Positions 26,878 through 36,248 are shown, numbered from the stretch's first letter. The stretch is DNA of 64,000 nt from Methanosarcina siciliae T4/M (GCF_000970085.1 NZ_CP009506.1:2480001-2544000); one strand, 5' to 3'. Notes: generated by a model from the letters alone, not told the origin. A program made the numbers and translations.

Positions 26878-29295
26878 ATGCCTGGAGATAAAAACAAATA
26901 CATCCGCTGGTTTGAAGAAACCACTATTGAGGACGTCCCGCTGGTTGGCGGAAAGAATGCTTCCCTTGGGGAGATGTACAGGGAACTTACTTCAAAAGGT
27001 GTGAGGATCCCTAACGGCTTTTCAGTTACTTCCGAGGCTTACTGGCACATGCTGAAGGCAGGAGGAATTCTCGAAAAACTGAAAAAGATAATGGAAGGGC
27101 TTGATACCTCAAATGTGTCAGACCTTGCAAAGAGAGGAAAGGCTGCAAGAGACCTGATTCTTGGTGCGGGACTTCCGGATGACCTCTGGGAGGAGATCAA
27201 AGTTTCTTACGATCGACTCTGCGAGCAGTACGGAGAGGACACGGATGTGGCTGTCAGGAGTTCGGCAACGGCCGAGGATCTGCCTACCGCTTCTTTTGCG
27301 GGACAGCAGGAGACTTACCTCAATATTCGGGGGTATCCCGGACTTCGGGACGCCTGTATACGCTGTTTCGCTTCTCTTTTTACGGACAGGGCCATTTCCT
27401 ACCGCGTAACCAACAGGTTCGACCACTTCAAGGTAGCCCTTTCCATAGGAATCATGAAGATGGTAAGGTCGGACCTGGCTTCAAGCGGCGTGATTTTTAC
27501 TCTTGACACGGAAACGGGTTTCAGGGATGTTGTTTTCATTACCGGAGCATACGGGCTCGGCGAGAACGTCGTGCAGGGGCAGGTAAATCCCGATGAGTTC
27601 TATGTCTTTAAGCCCACTTTCAGGGAAGGGTATAAGCCGATTATCCAGAAGAAGCTGGGGAGCAAAGAAATCAAGATGATCTACGGCAGGGGAGACTCAA
27701 AAGTCCTCACAAGGAACGTGGAGGTCCCTGAGGCTGAAAGGCTGCGCTTCTGTATCAATGATGAAGAAGTGCTCAAACTTGCCAGGTATGCGATCGATAT
27801 TGAGGATCATTATTCTAACAAGTACAGGGAATCCAGACCCATGGATATCGAATGGGCAAAGGACGGAATAACGGGCGAACTTTTTATCGTGCAGGCAAGG
27901 CCCGAAACCGTCCAGTCTCAGAAATCAAAGGATGTACTGGAGACCTATGTCCTTGAAGATAAATCCGAAGTCCTTGCAAAAGGCAGGAGCGTGGGGGATA
28001 AGATCGCATCCGGAAAAGCCCATGTGATCCCCGATGTTTCCGATCTGCCTTCTTTCAGGCCCGGAGAGATCCTGATTGCGGATACGACCACTCCTGACTG
28101 GGAACCGGTTATGAAAACAGCAGCTGCGATTGTCACCAACAAGGGTGGCAGGACCTGTCATGCAGCGATTGTCAGCCGGGAACTCGGAATTCCTGCGGTT
28201 GTCGGAGCTGGAAATGCTACTGAAGTCCTTGAGACCGGTAGGAAAATTACCGTGAGCTGTGCTGAAGGCGAAGATGGACTTGTATATTCAGGGCTCCTCC
28301 CCTTCCATAAAGATACCATGAGCCTGAAAGACCTGAAACGCCCAGAGACCGAGATTATGATGAACCTTGGAAATCCTGAAAGCGCTTTTGCGTATTCCAT
28401 GATTCCTAACGACGGGATCGGGCTTGCAAGACTCGAGTTCATTATCACAAGCTACATCAAAGTCCATCCTATGGCGCTTGTACATCCCGAAAAAGTCAAA
28501 GCTCAGGGGGAGCTCCAGGAGATCGAAGGGCTGACGCTGGGCTATGAGAAAAAGGAAGATTATTTTGTCGACCAGCTTGCAAGAGGAGTCGGGATGATTA
28601 CTGCGGCTTTTTACCCGAAACCGGTTGTGGTCAGGATGAGTGATTTCAAGACCAATGAGTACGCAAGCCTCGTAGGGGGCAGCTACTTTGAAATGGACGA
28701 AAACAACCCCATGATAGGATTCAGAGGAGCTTCCCGTTACTTTAATGAACGCTACAGGGAAGGTTTTGCTCTTGAGTGCAGGGCTATGAAAAAAGTCAGG
28801 GACGAAATGGGGCTTACAAACCTTGTTCTTATGATCCCCTTCTGCCGGACCGTTGAGGAAGCGAAGAAAGTCATTGCCGAGATGGAGAAAAACGAGCTCA
28901 GACGCGGAGAAAACGGGCTTCAGGTTTATGTTATGTGTGAAATCCCAAATAACGTCCTGCTCGTCGACGAGTTCAGTGAATTCTTCGACGGTTTTTCCAT
29001 TGGCTCAAATGACCTGACCCAGCTGACCCTGGGAGTTGACCGCGACTCCGAACTCCTTGCCGCGGAATTCGATGAGAGGGACACGGGGGTTATGAAAATC
29101 ATGTCAATGGCAGTCCAGGGAGCTAAACGGAATAAAAAGCACAGTGGGATATGCGGGCAGGCTCCGAGTGATTTTCCGGAAATTGCAGAGTTCCTGGTAA
29201 AGGAGGGGATCAATTCGATTTCCCTTAACCCGGACTCGGTTATGAAAATAACCCTTAAGGTCCTCGAAACTGAAAAGGAGCTCGTAAGGCACTGA
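26878..29295 (+). CDS. ppsA: Phosphoenolpyruvate synthase
   Basis: An 805-residue enzyme converting pyruvate and ATP to PEP, AMP and phosphate, the gluconeogenic entry step in methanogens. Three domains are in order: the ATP-grasp nucleotide domain (GGKNASLGEM from residue 24, VRSSATAEDLPTASFAGQQE near 122), the swivelling phosphohistidine domain with GGRTCHAAIVSRELG (catalytic H428), and the PEP/pyruvate barrel with the catalytic C759 in GICGQAPSD. An upstream in-frame start at 26770 would add 36 poorly conserved residues; the ATG at 26878 gives the family N-terminus. Confidence 0.93.
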   Translation: MPGDKNKYIRWFEETTIEDVPLVGGKNASLGEMYRELTSKGVRIPNGFSVTSEAYWHMLKAGGILEKLKKIMEGLDTSNVSDLAKRGKAARDLILGAGLPDDLWEEIKVSYDRLCEQYGEDTDVAVRSSATAEDLPTASFAGQQETYLNIRGYPGLRDACIRCFASLFTDRAISYRVTNRFDHFKVALSIGIMKMVRSDLASSGVIFTLDTETGFRDVVFITGAYGLGENVVQGQVNPDEFYVFKPTFREGYKPIIQKKLGSKEIKMIYGRGDSKVLTRNVEVPEAERLRFCINDEEVLKLARYAIDIEDHYSNKYRESRPMDIEWAKDGITGELFIVQARPETVQSQKSKDVLETYVLEDKSEVLAKGRSVGDKIASGKAHVIPDVSDLPSFRPGEILIADTTTPDWEPVMKTAAAIVTNKGGRTCHAAIVSRELGIPAVVGAGNATEVLETGRKITVSCAEGEDGLVYSGLLPFHKDTMSLKDLKRPETEIMMNLGNPESAFAYSMIPNDGIGLARLEFIITSYIKVHPMALVHPEKVKAQGELQEIEGLTLGYEKKEDYFVDQLARGVGMITAAFYPKPVVVRMSDFKTNEYASLVGGSYFEMDENNPMIGFRGASRYFNERYREGFALECRAMKKVRDEMGLTNLVLMIPFCRTVEEAKKVIAEMEKNELRRGENGLQVYVMCEIPNNVLLVDEFSEFFDGFSIGSNDLTQLTLGVDRDSELLAAEFDERDTGVMKIMSMAVQGAKRNKKHSGICGQAPSDFPEIAEFLVKEGINSISLNPDSVMKITLKVLETEKELVRH

Positions 29296-29554
29296 AAAAG
29301 ATCCGATAAGAATCCAGAAACCCGTTGATTTGCTTTTTATAAGCTGATCCGATTTCCAGCCGGTAAATGTCGACGGCCTTTTATCAACAATCGCTGTTCA
29401 GGGGCTCTTGACCAGAGGACTATTGGTAGAAGCTGTGTACATTTGCAGGGTATAGTTATACCGGTATTAAAAATATAAACTTGCTGGAAAATCTATATAT
29501 ATGATGTAGTAAATACTTACCTTGAATGTGAAAAATTAAAGGAAGCAATTAATT

Positions 29555-29749
29555 ATGCAGAAAATAACCAAAACAAAAATTGCTGGGGAGAAAAAAGAGC
29601 CGGAACATATGCTTTTTTTAAAAAGATGTCCGGAATGTCATTCCGAACTTGAAAACGATCTTTTCAGAGGATTTCAATACTGTAACGTGTGTGGGTATTG
29701 GACAAGAAAAGAAACTGTAAGGCTTGAGCCGATAATGATTATGGAGTGA
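29555..29749 (+). CDS. Small zinc-ribbon protein
   Basis: A 64-residue protein with a four-cysteine zinc ribbon: RCPECHSE and, 15 residues later, YCNVCGYW. AAGGAAG precedes the ATG. It ends nine nt before the likely ATG of a second zinc-ribbon gene, which makes the two a probable translationally linked pair. A TATA-like element (ATCTATATATATG) lies near 29490-29502. Function unknown; such proteins can act as transcription-associated or RNA-binding factors. Confidence 0.75.
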   Translation: MQKITKTKIAGEKKEPEHMLFLKRCPECHSELENDLFRGFQYCNVCGYWTRKETVRLEPIMIME

Positions 29750-29757
29750 GTTTAGAT

Positions 29758-29940
29758 ATGTTTGATTTTCCTCCAAAATGTGTCAGGTGCGGCACACCTC
29801 TTAAAAAACAGATAATTGGATCGAATAATTTTTACTACTGCAGAAAATGCGGGTGTACTTCCTCAGTTGGGTGTACTTCCTCAGTTACATCCGTAAGCGC
29901 ATCCACTCAAACTGCAGTTCAGGAAACAGCTAACATTTAA
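29758..29940 (+). CDS. Small zinc-ribbon protein with Ser/Thr tail
   Basis: A 60-residue protein beginning FDFPPKCVRCGTPL, with a second knuckle YYCRKCGC, so one zinc site. The tail is rich in Ser and Thr and contains a duplicated GCTSSV, from a short direct repeat in the DNA (TGTACTTCCTCAGTT twice). An upstream GTG at 29746 overlaps the previous stop and is an alternative start. Likely co-transcribed with the preceding zinc-ribbon gene. Function unknown. Confidence 0.68.
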   Translation: MFDFPPKCVRCGTPLKKQIIGSNNFYYCRKCGCTSSVGCTSSVTSVSASTQTAVQETANI

Positions 29941-30107
29941 GGCGCTGTTAAGAAAATCATATTTTCAAAGCCTTTAAAGGGCTAAACTGATCTTGATATC
30001 CTTTAAAGGGATATCTTGAGTTTTTCTTTTTATTCTGCTTTTTATTCTGTAACCTTTTACTTCCTGTTTTCCCTGTTTCCGGGAGAAAAATGAAATTTTA
30101 AGTAATT

Positions 30108-30145
30108 TGAAATGAAAAAGGTATATTGAAATGAAAAAGGTATAT
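30108..30145. repeat. Two tandem 19-nt direct repeats
   Basis: TGAAATGAAAAAGGTATAT occurs twice in succession, 88 nt before the AlbA_2 gene start. Slightly upstream (29969-30011) two CCTTTAAAGG palindromes are spaced 32 nt apart. They could be regulatory, but nothing more can be said. Confidence 0.6.
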
Positions 30146-30233
30146 GAGCCTTAAAATTCAATACGCAACATCAATTTTAATAGTACGATCCTGAAGTAAC
30201 TTTAACACCAGAAACCCTCTCTGTTTGATCCGC

Positions 30234-31502
30234 ATGGTTGAAAAAGAAATAGATTCCTTATGCAATCAGTATGGTCTGAAGCCTACAAGCCTCTCTGACC
30301 TTATGCTGAAGGTCAATTTTCCCGAGCCTGACCTCGAATATGGCTTTGCCGAAAAAGAAAACTCTCTTTATCTCCCCCTTTATGAAGAACTGAATGCCAC
30401 CAGTTCTCTTTCCGGGGTGGGTGGCAATTTTCAGGTTTATATCCAGCTGATTCTTGACCCCGAGAAAGCAAGTTCGGAATACCTTGCGGACTTTTTCAAC
30501 AATCCCCTTGGCCTGAAGATCCGGAAAGCCTGGGAAGCGAGGGGCTTTATCCTGAGACCTGAAATCCGGGAATCCGAAGAACCGGTTGCGGTTATCTCCA
30601 AGGGTTCTGCCCTTCATGACATTTCCGGAAATTCTTCTTTTTCAGGAGAATCTGGATTTTCAGGGATTATTTCTTCCCTTGCAGCAAATGACAGAGAATT
30701 TTCAGGTGAAGCTCCGGATGAGAACATATGTGCGGAAACCGGAGAAAACACATCTGTACTTTCAGGCGCGGATGTTTCTCTTCTGCCAGGGATTTCATCG
30801 CTACCGGATGTGGATCTTTCTTCTCTTACGCACAGCAAACTCTACCTCCCCGACTTGCCGGTCCAGCTTGAGACCCTTAAAATCAAAGATATCACAAGAG
30901 AGCTTATTTCCCAGCTAAATTTGTTCGAGTGCAGGCTTTCAACCTATCCCAAGAGTATAACCCATATCCGTAGGAATCTCGAACTTATCCGGGAAGCGGT
31001 AAAGCTTGCAAATGATTCGGACTACATTCTGGAGCTGATCCGGAGGGGGGAGAGCAAGAAACTTGAGTTCAAGTCCACGCTGCGGATGAACCTTATTACC
31101 GGAAAGCCTGACTGGAATATCGAACATGCTGTCCTCAAGACTATAGTTGCTTACCTGAACACTGACGGTGGCGTTCTTCTCATTGGTGTTTCCAACAGTG
31201 GGGAAGTCCTTGGAATCAAAAACGACGATTTCCCTAACGAGGATAAGTTTCTTCTGCATTTCAAGCAGCTCATAAAGCAGAACATAGGCCTTGACTACGC
31301 TCCGATGATAGAGTATGCTCTTGTACATGTAAATGGCAAAAAAATTATGGAAATAGAATGCAGAAGAAGTGATGAAGCTGTTTTTCTCAAACCGGCTAAA
31401 AATGACGAAGAGTTTTATATCCGTATAGGTCCCTCAAGTGAAAGGCTTACAGGCAGTAAACTGATCGAATACGTAAACCGGCACTATAATGGAAAACTAT
31501 AA
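30234..31502 (+). CDS. AlbA_2 (Schlafen-type) domain protein
   Basis: A 422-residue protein. The C-terminal part (about 268-400) is a clear AlbA_2/Schlafen-AlbA domain (PF04326): GESKKLEFKSTL, then KTIVAYLNTDGGVLLIGVSN and a closing FYIRIGPSSERL. Such domains bind nucleic acid and occur in regulators and in tRNA-cleaving Schlafens. The N-terminal 110 residues are of unknown fold, followed by a Ser-rich low-complexity linker (about 120-205). The usual AAA_4/HTH C-terminus is missing, so this is a compact version with a family-specific N-domain. ATG at 30234 is used; a TTG three codons earlier is possible. Confidence 0.83.
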   Translation: MVEKEIDSLCNQYGLKPTSLSDLMLKVNFPEPDLEYGFAEKENSLYLPLYEELNATSSLSGVGGNFQVYIQLILDPEKASSEYLADFFNNPLGLKIRKAWEARGFILRPEIRESEEPVAVISKGSALHDISGNSSFSGESGFSGIISSLAANDREFSGEAPDENICAETGENTSVLSGADVSLLPGISSLPDVDLSSLTHSKLYLPDLPVQLETLKIKDITRELISQLNLFECRLSTYPKSITHIRRNLELIREAVKLANDSDYILELIRRGESKKLEFKSTLRMNLITGKPDWNIEHAVLKTIVAYLNTDGGVLLIGVSNSGEVLGIKNDDFPNEDKFLLHFKQLIKQNIGLDYAPMIEYALVHVNGKKIMEIECRRSDEAVFLKPAKNDEEFYIRIGPSSERLTGSKLIEYVNRHYNGKL

Positions 31503-31576
31503 TGGAAAAACAGAGTGAGTAGTCCGTTTTCAGGATCTGAAGGTTTAAGAGTTCTGGACTCTCAAACCTGAAGGTT

Positions 31577-32215
31577 TCAAGCTTCCGGCCCGAATATATT
31601 TATTATTCCCGTGGAAGTCAGATCCACTGCTAAAGCTGCAAGCAAAAGTCCCATGAGTCTTGTGAAGACGAGCATTCCGTTATAACCTATGAACTTATGG
31701 AGTCTCCTTGAGAAGTGGAAGACGATCAAGCAGACGAGGAATGTAGTTATTATTGATACGAGCACAATTCCTTTTTGTTGAAAGCCGTCTGCCATTCCCA
31801 TGAGAACGATAACCGTGCTGATCGTACCCGGGCCTGTCAGGAGCGGAAGCCCGATTGGAAAGACCCAGATATCTTCCCTTTCCTGGGACTGGGTAATCTC
31901 TTCTTCGGTAATGCTCTCCCTTGAGACCTTTGCCTGCATCATGTCAAATGCTATAGTGAAAAGCAGAATTCCTCCGGCAACCCGAAGCGAATCAACACTG
32001 ATGCTGAATAAGTTCAGGATTATACTCCCGGTAATTGCAAAAAAGAGGGCAATTGAACATGCAAGAATCACTGCTTTTTTTGCAATCTCGTTTTTTTCCT
32101 TGCGGGTCATCTTACTTGTCAGGGAGATAAAAGTTACAACTCCGCCGACAGGGCTTACAACCACAAAAATGGATGAAAATACATAAATGAAAAAACCGAG
32201 GTTTTCACTTACCAT
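31577..32215 (-). CDS. marC: MarC family integral membrane protein
   Basis: A 212-residue protein with six hydrophobic segments and the MarC (UPF0056) features: FVVVSPVGGVVTFISLT near residue 18, RVAGGILLFTIAFDMM near 78, and FPIGLPLLTGPGTISTVIVL near 118. The GPG and P-rich motifs in symmetrical halves are family hallmarks. Despite the name there is no proven role in antibiotic resistance; transport function is undetermined. AGGAG precedes the ATG. It converges with the AlbA_2 gene, with only 74 nt between the stops. Confidence 0.9.
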   Translation of the reverse strand: MVSENLGFFIYVFSSIFVVVSPVGGVVTFISLTSKMTRKEKNEIAKKAVILACSIALFFAITGSIILNLFSISVDSLRVAGGILLFTIAFDMMQAKVSRESITEEEITQSQEREDIWVFPIGLPLLTGPGTISTVIVLMGMADGFQQKGIVLVSIITTFLVCLIVFHFSRRLHKFIGYNGMLVFTRLMGLLLAALAVDLTSTGIINIFGPEA

Positions 32216-32456
32216 TTTTTTTCTCCTGCTCCTTTCAATCTCCAGTTTTTCGGTATATTTTTGTCATGCTTATACATAATTATCTTTTGTATTTTAGTAT
32301 ATTTTTTGTATTTGTTTTTCTTAAAATTGAGATATAAAGGTTAAATCGATAAAATTGGTACGCGCCGAATATAATGTTTTCCATAAGGTCGGCTTGCACG
32401 ATACTTTAATGAAGAAGTAAAGAGATTACTCTTTTCAGAAGACAGTTCTATTCTAA

Positions 32457-32492
32457 GGGATAGCTCGTGATGCATGGGATAGCTCGTGATGC
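32457..32492. repeat. Direct repeat ahead of toxin-antitoxin genes
   Basis: GGGATAGCTCGTGATGC occurs at 32457-32473 and again at 32476-32492, about 50 nt before the antitoxin start. Position and 19-nt spacing suit an operator for an autoregulating antitoxin, which remains inference. Confidence 0.5.
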
Positions 32493-32540
32493 CGCCTGCA
32501 AGCCCTGATTAGTAGCTAAGGTTTACAAATTATGTAATCA

Positions 32541-32756
32541 ATGGCAGTGGTTCGGATGGCCGGGGAAAAAATTGATAAAAAAATCTTTGAAGAGCTTAAT
32601 TTCATAAAGAGGCAGCTTGCAGAAATTAAGGAACATATGGTGGACATAGATGTCCTGCTCACCGCCGAAGAAAAAGAGCTTGTTTTCAGAAGCTTTGAAA
32701 ACGAGGCCAGAGGAATGCTTGTACCGTTGAAAAGGCTTGAAGAAATGAGGCTTTGA
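32541..32756 (+). CDS. Antitoxin of a RelE-type pair
   Basis: A 71-residue, mostly helical, charged protein (EELNFIKRQLAEIKEHMVDID). It resembles the short coiled antitoxins paired with archaeal RelE toxins; no DNA-binding motif is obvious. Its stop codon at 32754-32756 is followed by the toxin ATG one nt later, typical of coupled antitoxin-toxin translation. The identity rests mainly on that arrangement. Confidence 0.75.
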   Translation: MAVVRMAGEKIDKKIFEELNFIKRQLAEIKEHMVDIDVLLTAEEKELVFRSFENEARGMLVPLKRLEEMRL

Positions 32757-32757
32757 A

Positions 32758-33015
32758 ATGTTCGAAGTTTTTTTAGACATTACTGCACAGGATTTCATGA
32801 GAGGCGCAGATGAGGGCGCTCATTCCCGGGTCAGGGAAATCCTTGCAGAGCTTGCTTTTGATCCCGTGCCCCAGGGTGCAAAAAGAATAATCGAAAGCCA
32901 GGATAAAATTTTCCGGCTTCGCTCCAGGCATTTAAGGCTGCTTTATAGAGTGGATTACGAAAAATTAGCCCTCATAGTAATTAAAATTGAGCCCATAAGC
33001 CGCATGTACCGTTGA
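32758..33015 (+). CDS. RelE/ParE-family toxin
   Basis: An 85-residue protein with the RelE fold signature at the C-terminal half: KIFRLRSRHLRLLYRVDYEKLALIVIKI, where the basic RLR...R and the final hydrophobic strand correspond to the mRNA-cleaving RelE core. Such toxins cut mRNA at the ribosome and are silenced by the antitoxin encoded immediately upstream. The basic residues are retained, so it may be active. Typical length for the family. Confidence 0.85.
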   Translation: MFEVFLDITAQDFMRGADEGAHSRVREILAELAFDPVPQGAKRIIESQDKIFRLRSRHLRLLYRVDYEKLALIVIKIEPISRMYR

Positions 33016-33312
33016 ATCGAAACTGTTCATCTGTTTTTATATCTCTGGCTCTGTTTTTCTGTCTTTATATATTCTGCCTCTGTTTATCTGCCTTTAGATA
33101 TTTTCCAGTCTTTCCGGTTTTCCTCTTTAATACCCATGACTGATAAGCCTAATTTTGATAAGAACGATTTTTGTATAATTAGAATTATAATTATGGTTGA
33201 CTTATAGTTATGATGCTAAGTTGAAATTAAGGGTTGATTTGTGAATTGTAATTAAGTAAATCATATCTATCGGGAAAATTTTAGTTAGAATTTCATTTAT
33301 GGGGGGTCTGTA

Positions 33313-33780
33313 CTGAACGACGAATCGGAAATTGAGATTACATCTTCCAGAACGTCTCTTGGTTTGAAAGAAAATATTGAGGGAATTTTATGTTATTTTC
33401 TTACCTGGGTAACAGGCTTGATTTTCTTTGTGCTTGAGACTAAGAACAGGTTTGTCAGGTTTCATGCAATGCAATCTTTTCTGACTTTTCTGGTTCTTTC
33501 AATAGTTCTAAGTCCCTTGCAAGCTTTTTTTGACCCCGAACCCAATAGATTTCTGGATTATTTTCTGGTCAACCTCAACCCTGAATTGCTTCCTTACCTG
33601 ATCATATACAATCCCAGCATAATTTCTGATTATTTACTTACCGGAATGTTGATTTTAAGCCTGATCCCATTTTTCCTGTGGCTTTTCCTTATGTATAAAG
33701 CATACAGGGAAGAAAGATACAGGCTGCCTGTAGTCGGGCCTTTTGCAGAAAAAGTAATCGAAAACATATACAAATCCTGA
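33313..33780 (+). CDS. DUF4870/Tic20-like membrane protein with probable CTG start
   Basis: A membrane protein of about 155 residues with three to four helices and the YFLTWVTGLIFFVLE...KNRFVRFHAMQS signature of the DUF4870/Tic20-like family. The frame is open upstream of the first usual start (TTG at 33364) and encodes NDESEIEITSSRTSLG, which looks like a normal soluble N-terminus. A GGGGGG ribosome binding site at 33301-33306 sits at the correct distance from CTG at 33313, and no ATG, GTG or TTG is available there. I therefore favour CTG. Function unknown. Confidence 0.72.
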   Translation: MNDESEIEITSSRTSLGLKENIEGILCYFLTWVTGLIFFVLETKNRFVRFHAMQSFLTFLVLSIVLSPLQAFFDPEPNRFLDYFLVNLNPELLPYLIIYNPSIISDYLLTGMLILSLIPFFLWLFLMYKAYREERYRLPVVGPFAEKVIENIYKS

Positions 33781-33880
33781 AGGGCAGATCCCCTGAAAAA
33801 GGAATCAGTTTCGGCTGTCTAACAGAATCAATATTTATATAATTAAAACTACTTTTTAATATTTAATGGAGTGATCCTGA

Positions 33881-34149
33881 ATGGTGCGTATATTATCTTT
33901 AAATAACAAATCGATGGCAAAAGTCCTCGGGTTTATGTATCTGATTCTTGCTATTATCTTTTCGCCGTTCGTTCTTCTTATGGCGAGTGCAGAGGGATCT
34001 ATCGGCCTTACTGAAAGTATACTTATAATGATAGTTTTTGTTCTCTTTTATGGACTTGCGGAAGAATCTTAGGTTTCCTTGCTGGTGTAATTTATAATTT
34101 TGTTGCAAAGAAAGTAGGCGGCATCGAAATGGAACTCGAAACTAGCTGA
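33881..34149 (+). pseudogene. Small membrane protein gene with a frameshift
   Basis: The ATG frame encodes a basic start and two hydrophobic helices and stops at TAG (34070-34072). From about 34060 the -1 frame continues sensibly as GRILGFLAGVIYNFVAKKVG, up to TGA at 34147-34149, completing a third helix and a typical end (GGIEMELE) of DUF3566-like membrane proteins. One nucleotide is missing near 34055-34062. Full product would be about 89 residues. TGGAGTGA before the ATG suggests it was a real gene until recently, or that the sequence has an error. Confidence 0.72.
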
Positions 34150-34189
34150 ACCCGCTTCCAGAATGATGTAAAAGCTTTATTCTTCAATT

Positions 34190-34255
34190 ATTTTTTTCTT
34201 GTCCCCTATTTTTTTCCATTTTCCTCTATTTTTTCCATTTTCCCCTATTTTTTCC
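34190..34255 (+). terminator. T-rich repeated tract
   Basis: Several copies of a CCCCTATTTTTTCCATTTT-like unit follow the frameshifted membrane gene on the plus strand and run up to the convergent gene's stop. The T-runs should end plus-strand transcription. Confidence 0.5.
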
Positions 34256-34858
34256 TCAATATCCGAAAAAAGTTGAAAGTTTTGTCTGCTCAATTTTCCG
34301 GACCTCATCCTGTTGAAGTCCTTCTTTCAATGGTTCTTGTAGTTTGTCCTGTGCTTGTCCGGGTTTTACTTTTACGCAGCTTCCTGAAAAATCCTCTATA
34401 TAATCCTCTATATAAGTGCTTTCTTTTTCCTGAGCAAGCGAATCCCTGTAATGCTGTATCGTCTTTTCCTGCCAGTTTCCGGGGAGAAGCAGAAACTTCA
34501 TACCTCTTTTCTGCTCGTTCCATTCCCAGACTCCGGAATGATAATAAATAGCCGCTAACTGGCTTGCAAGCTGGGCATACGGGACATCTCGCCTTAGCCT
34601 GTACAGGAATTTACCTACACCTTCTTTTTCGGTTCCCAGATACAGCTTTGCTGCATTATTTGCCAGGGCCTTCCATTCCCTGTCCTGCATGAAATTCTGG
34701 AGTTTATCCAGGTGGTTGCAACTAACTTTGTCGATCCTGGGAAATCGGCAGTTTCTGAACTTCCTTTTTATGAAAATATTCCCCCGGCTATCTATCCGCC
34801 ACGAAAAAACTTTTTCTCTTGTTCCAAGGGTGTGAGATTCGGACCAGGAGATAGCCAT
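34256..34858 (-). CDS. Hypothetical protein, 200 residues
   Basis: A 200-residue soluble basic protein with no signal peptide or membrane helix. The central part (KLYLGTEKEGVGKFLYRLRRDVPYAQLASQLAAIYYHSGVWEW) is helical; the C-terminus is highly charged. A run YIEDYIEDF reflects a small DNA repeat. No family recognised; composition is normal for the region, which supports a real gene. It ends directly on the T-rich tract shared with the convergent pseudogene. Confidence 0.62.
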   Translation of the reverse strand: MAISWSESHTLGTREKVFSWRIDSRGNIFIKRKFRNCRFPRIDKVSCNHLDKLQNFMQDREWKALANNAAKLYLGTEKEGVGKFLYRLRRDVPYAQLASQLAAIYYHSGVWEWNEQKRGMKFLLLPGNWQEKTIQHYRDSLAQEKESTYIEDYIEDFSGSCVKVKPGQAQDKLQEPLKEGLQQDEVRKIEQTKLSTFFGY

Positions 34859-35117
34859 GGGGGTAAATCGGATTTTGAAATATAAAAAATTGTTTGTTGT
34901 CCGTGCAACTGTGCCTTTGCCCGGACTAAAAAGCGAAGCCAGGTCTCTCTTTTTCAGGAAGAAAATTATAAAAAAGAATTTCTACGGTTTAAAAGTATTG
35001 CATATTGAAAGGATTAAGAGTATTATACTTGAAAAGGTTTGAATGTATTATATATTGATTAAAATATATAATATTAGTCATCCGTTGCGGACGACCAATT
35101 TTCAAATGAAAAAGAAA

Positions 35118-35729
35118 TTATGCTGCTGCGGGTGCAGGTGCAGCTTTGGGAATTGTTTCGACTTCGGTCTTCCTGATCTCGACTCTGCGGAGCGGGTAGA
35201 TGAACTTGGCCTGCCTGTAGATAGCTGCGGAGAGCCTGCCAAGGATTGCTTCCTGCATAAAGGTCTCGAAGTCGGATTCTGATGCACGCTTTTTGACGAT
35301 CTCAACCATCATTTCCCTGATGGCCTGCATCTGGCTTGAACGTGCCCTTTTAATGGTGAAGCAGGTCGGCTTTACGCGGATAACATAGCCGTCTTTGGTT
35401 TTAACATCGACATTTGCGTCGATCCTGGAAGTCTGCCTCTTAACGATTGAGCGGATATAGTCGGTTGTGAGTTCGTGGCCCATGAGGTCGGTTGTTGCAA
35501 TGTCCCCAACTACGTTGTTGATCCTGAGAATGACCTTTGTGTTGTTCTTGGTCATGTCGTTGGTGAGCTCCCCCACAGTTGTTTCAACATTGCGGCCTAC
35601 GAGCAGGGAAGGGTCTCCTGCCATTGTGTTTCCGACGATAGCCCTGTTTAAGTAAACCGGGGCTTCAATATTGTACCATTCCTTGGATTTCCATCCGTCA
35701 AGCTTTCTCTGTACTTTCTTTCTTGCCAA
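35118..35729 (-). CDS. rps3ae: Ribosomal protein S3Ae (eS1)
   Basis: A 203-residue archaeal small-subunit protein eS1 (S3Ae). Diagnostic stretches are KKVQRKLDGWKSKEWYNIEAP at the start, GRNVETTVGEL, and IRSIVKRQTSRIDANVDVKT in the middle. The tail is an Ala/Pro extension (AAPAPAAA). It binds 16S rRNA near the mRNA exit. The gene is monocistronic here; the region upstream (35730-36215) has no gene I can support. Confidence 0.97.
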   Translation of the reverse strand: MARKKVQRKLDGWKSKEWYNIEAPVYLNRAIVGNTMAGDPSLLVGRNVETTVGELTNDMTKNNTKVILRINNVVGDIATTDLMGHELTTDYIRSIVKRQTSRIDANVDVKTKDGYVIRVKPTCFTIKRARSSQMQAIREMMVEIVKKRASESDFETFMQEAILGRLSAAIYRQAKFIYPLRRVEIRKTEVETIPKAAPAPAAA

Positions 35730-36215
35730 GTAATTCCTCCGAAGTATATCTCGTCTTGTGTAGTTTTGTCCTGCTTTGTCCTGATGCCCTCAGGCAGTCT
35801 CAGGTCTTTGTCTTCCGGATGCTCAGATGAGCCTTTCCATAATCAATGAGCGTGAAAGGTTTATTCAGGCGTTCCCGACAGCCTTGCACTGCCGAGGTTT
35901 CGCTCTATTGCAACCTTCTCCATACAATACAAAAATCTCTGAGCCTCTTAGCGTTTCCGGACTCGGGCCCCATCCCATCTGCCGACAGCCACAGGCTCCT
36001 GATAGTCAAAAATATGACCGGAAATCGGCCAGAAATTCTCAGAAATTAACGGATACTAACTAGTTAATGGCGCCACTATACACACCATTTCCATATATAA
36101 AGAAATCGGTCAGAAACACGTTCTGTCCTTTTGTTCATGCGTTAGGAGAGAAAAAAGAAACTAAAAGGATAAGGAAGTAGTTTAATCAGGTTAGAAAAAG
36201 ACAAAGAAACGATAG
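35730..36215. other. Intergenic region upstream of rps3ae
   Basis: About 490 nt holding the ribosomal-protein promoter on the minus strand and, at its right end, the promoter of the zinc-finger gene on the plus strand. Short plus-strand frames at 35827-36063 lack ribosome binding sites and normal composition. No gene supported. Confidence 0.5.
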
Positions 36216-36248
36216 ATGAAGAGATTACATACTCAAAAGAGATCAAGA

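Noticed and set aside
34857..35042. Plus-strand frame of 61 codons opposite the start of a minus-strand gene
   Set aside because: Lys-rich translation, no ribosome binding site, overlaps the promoter of the hypothetical gene at 34256-34858.
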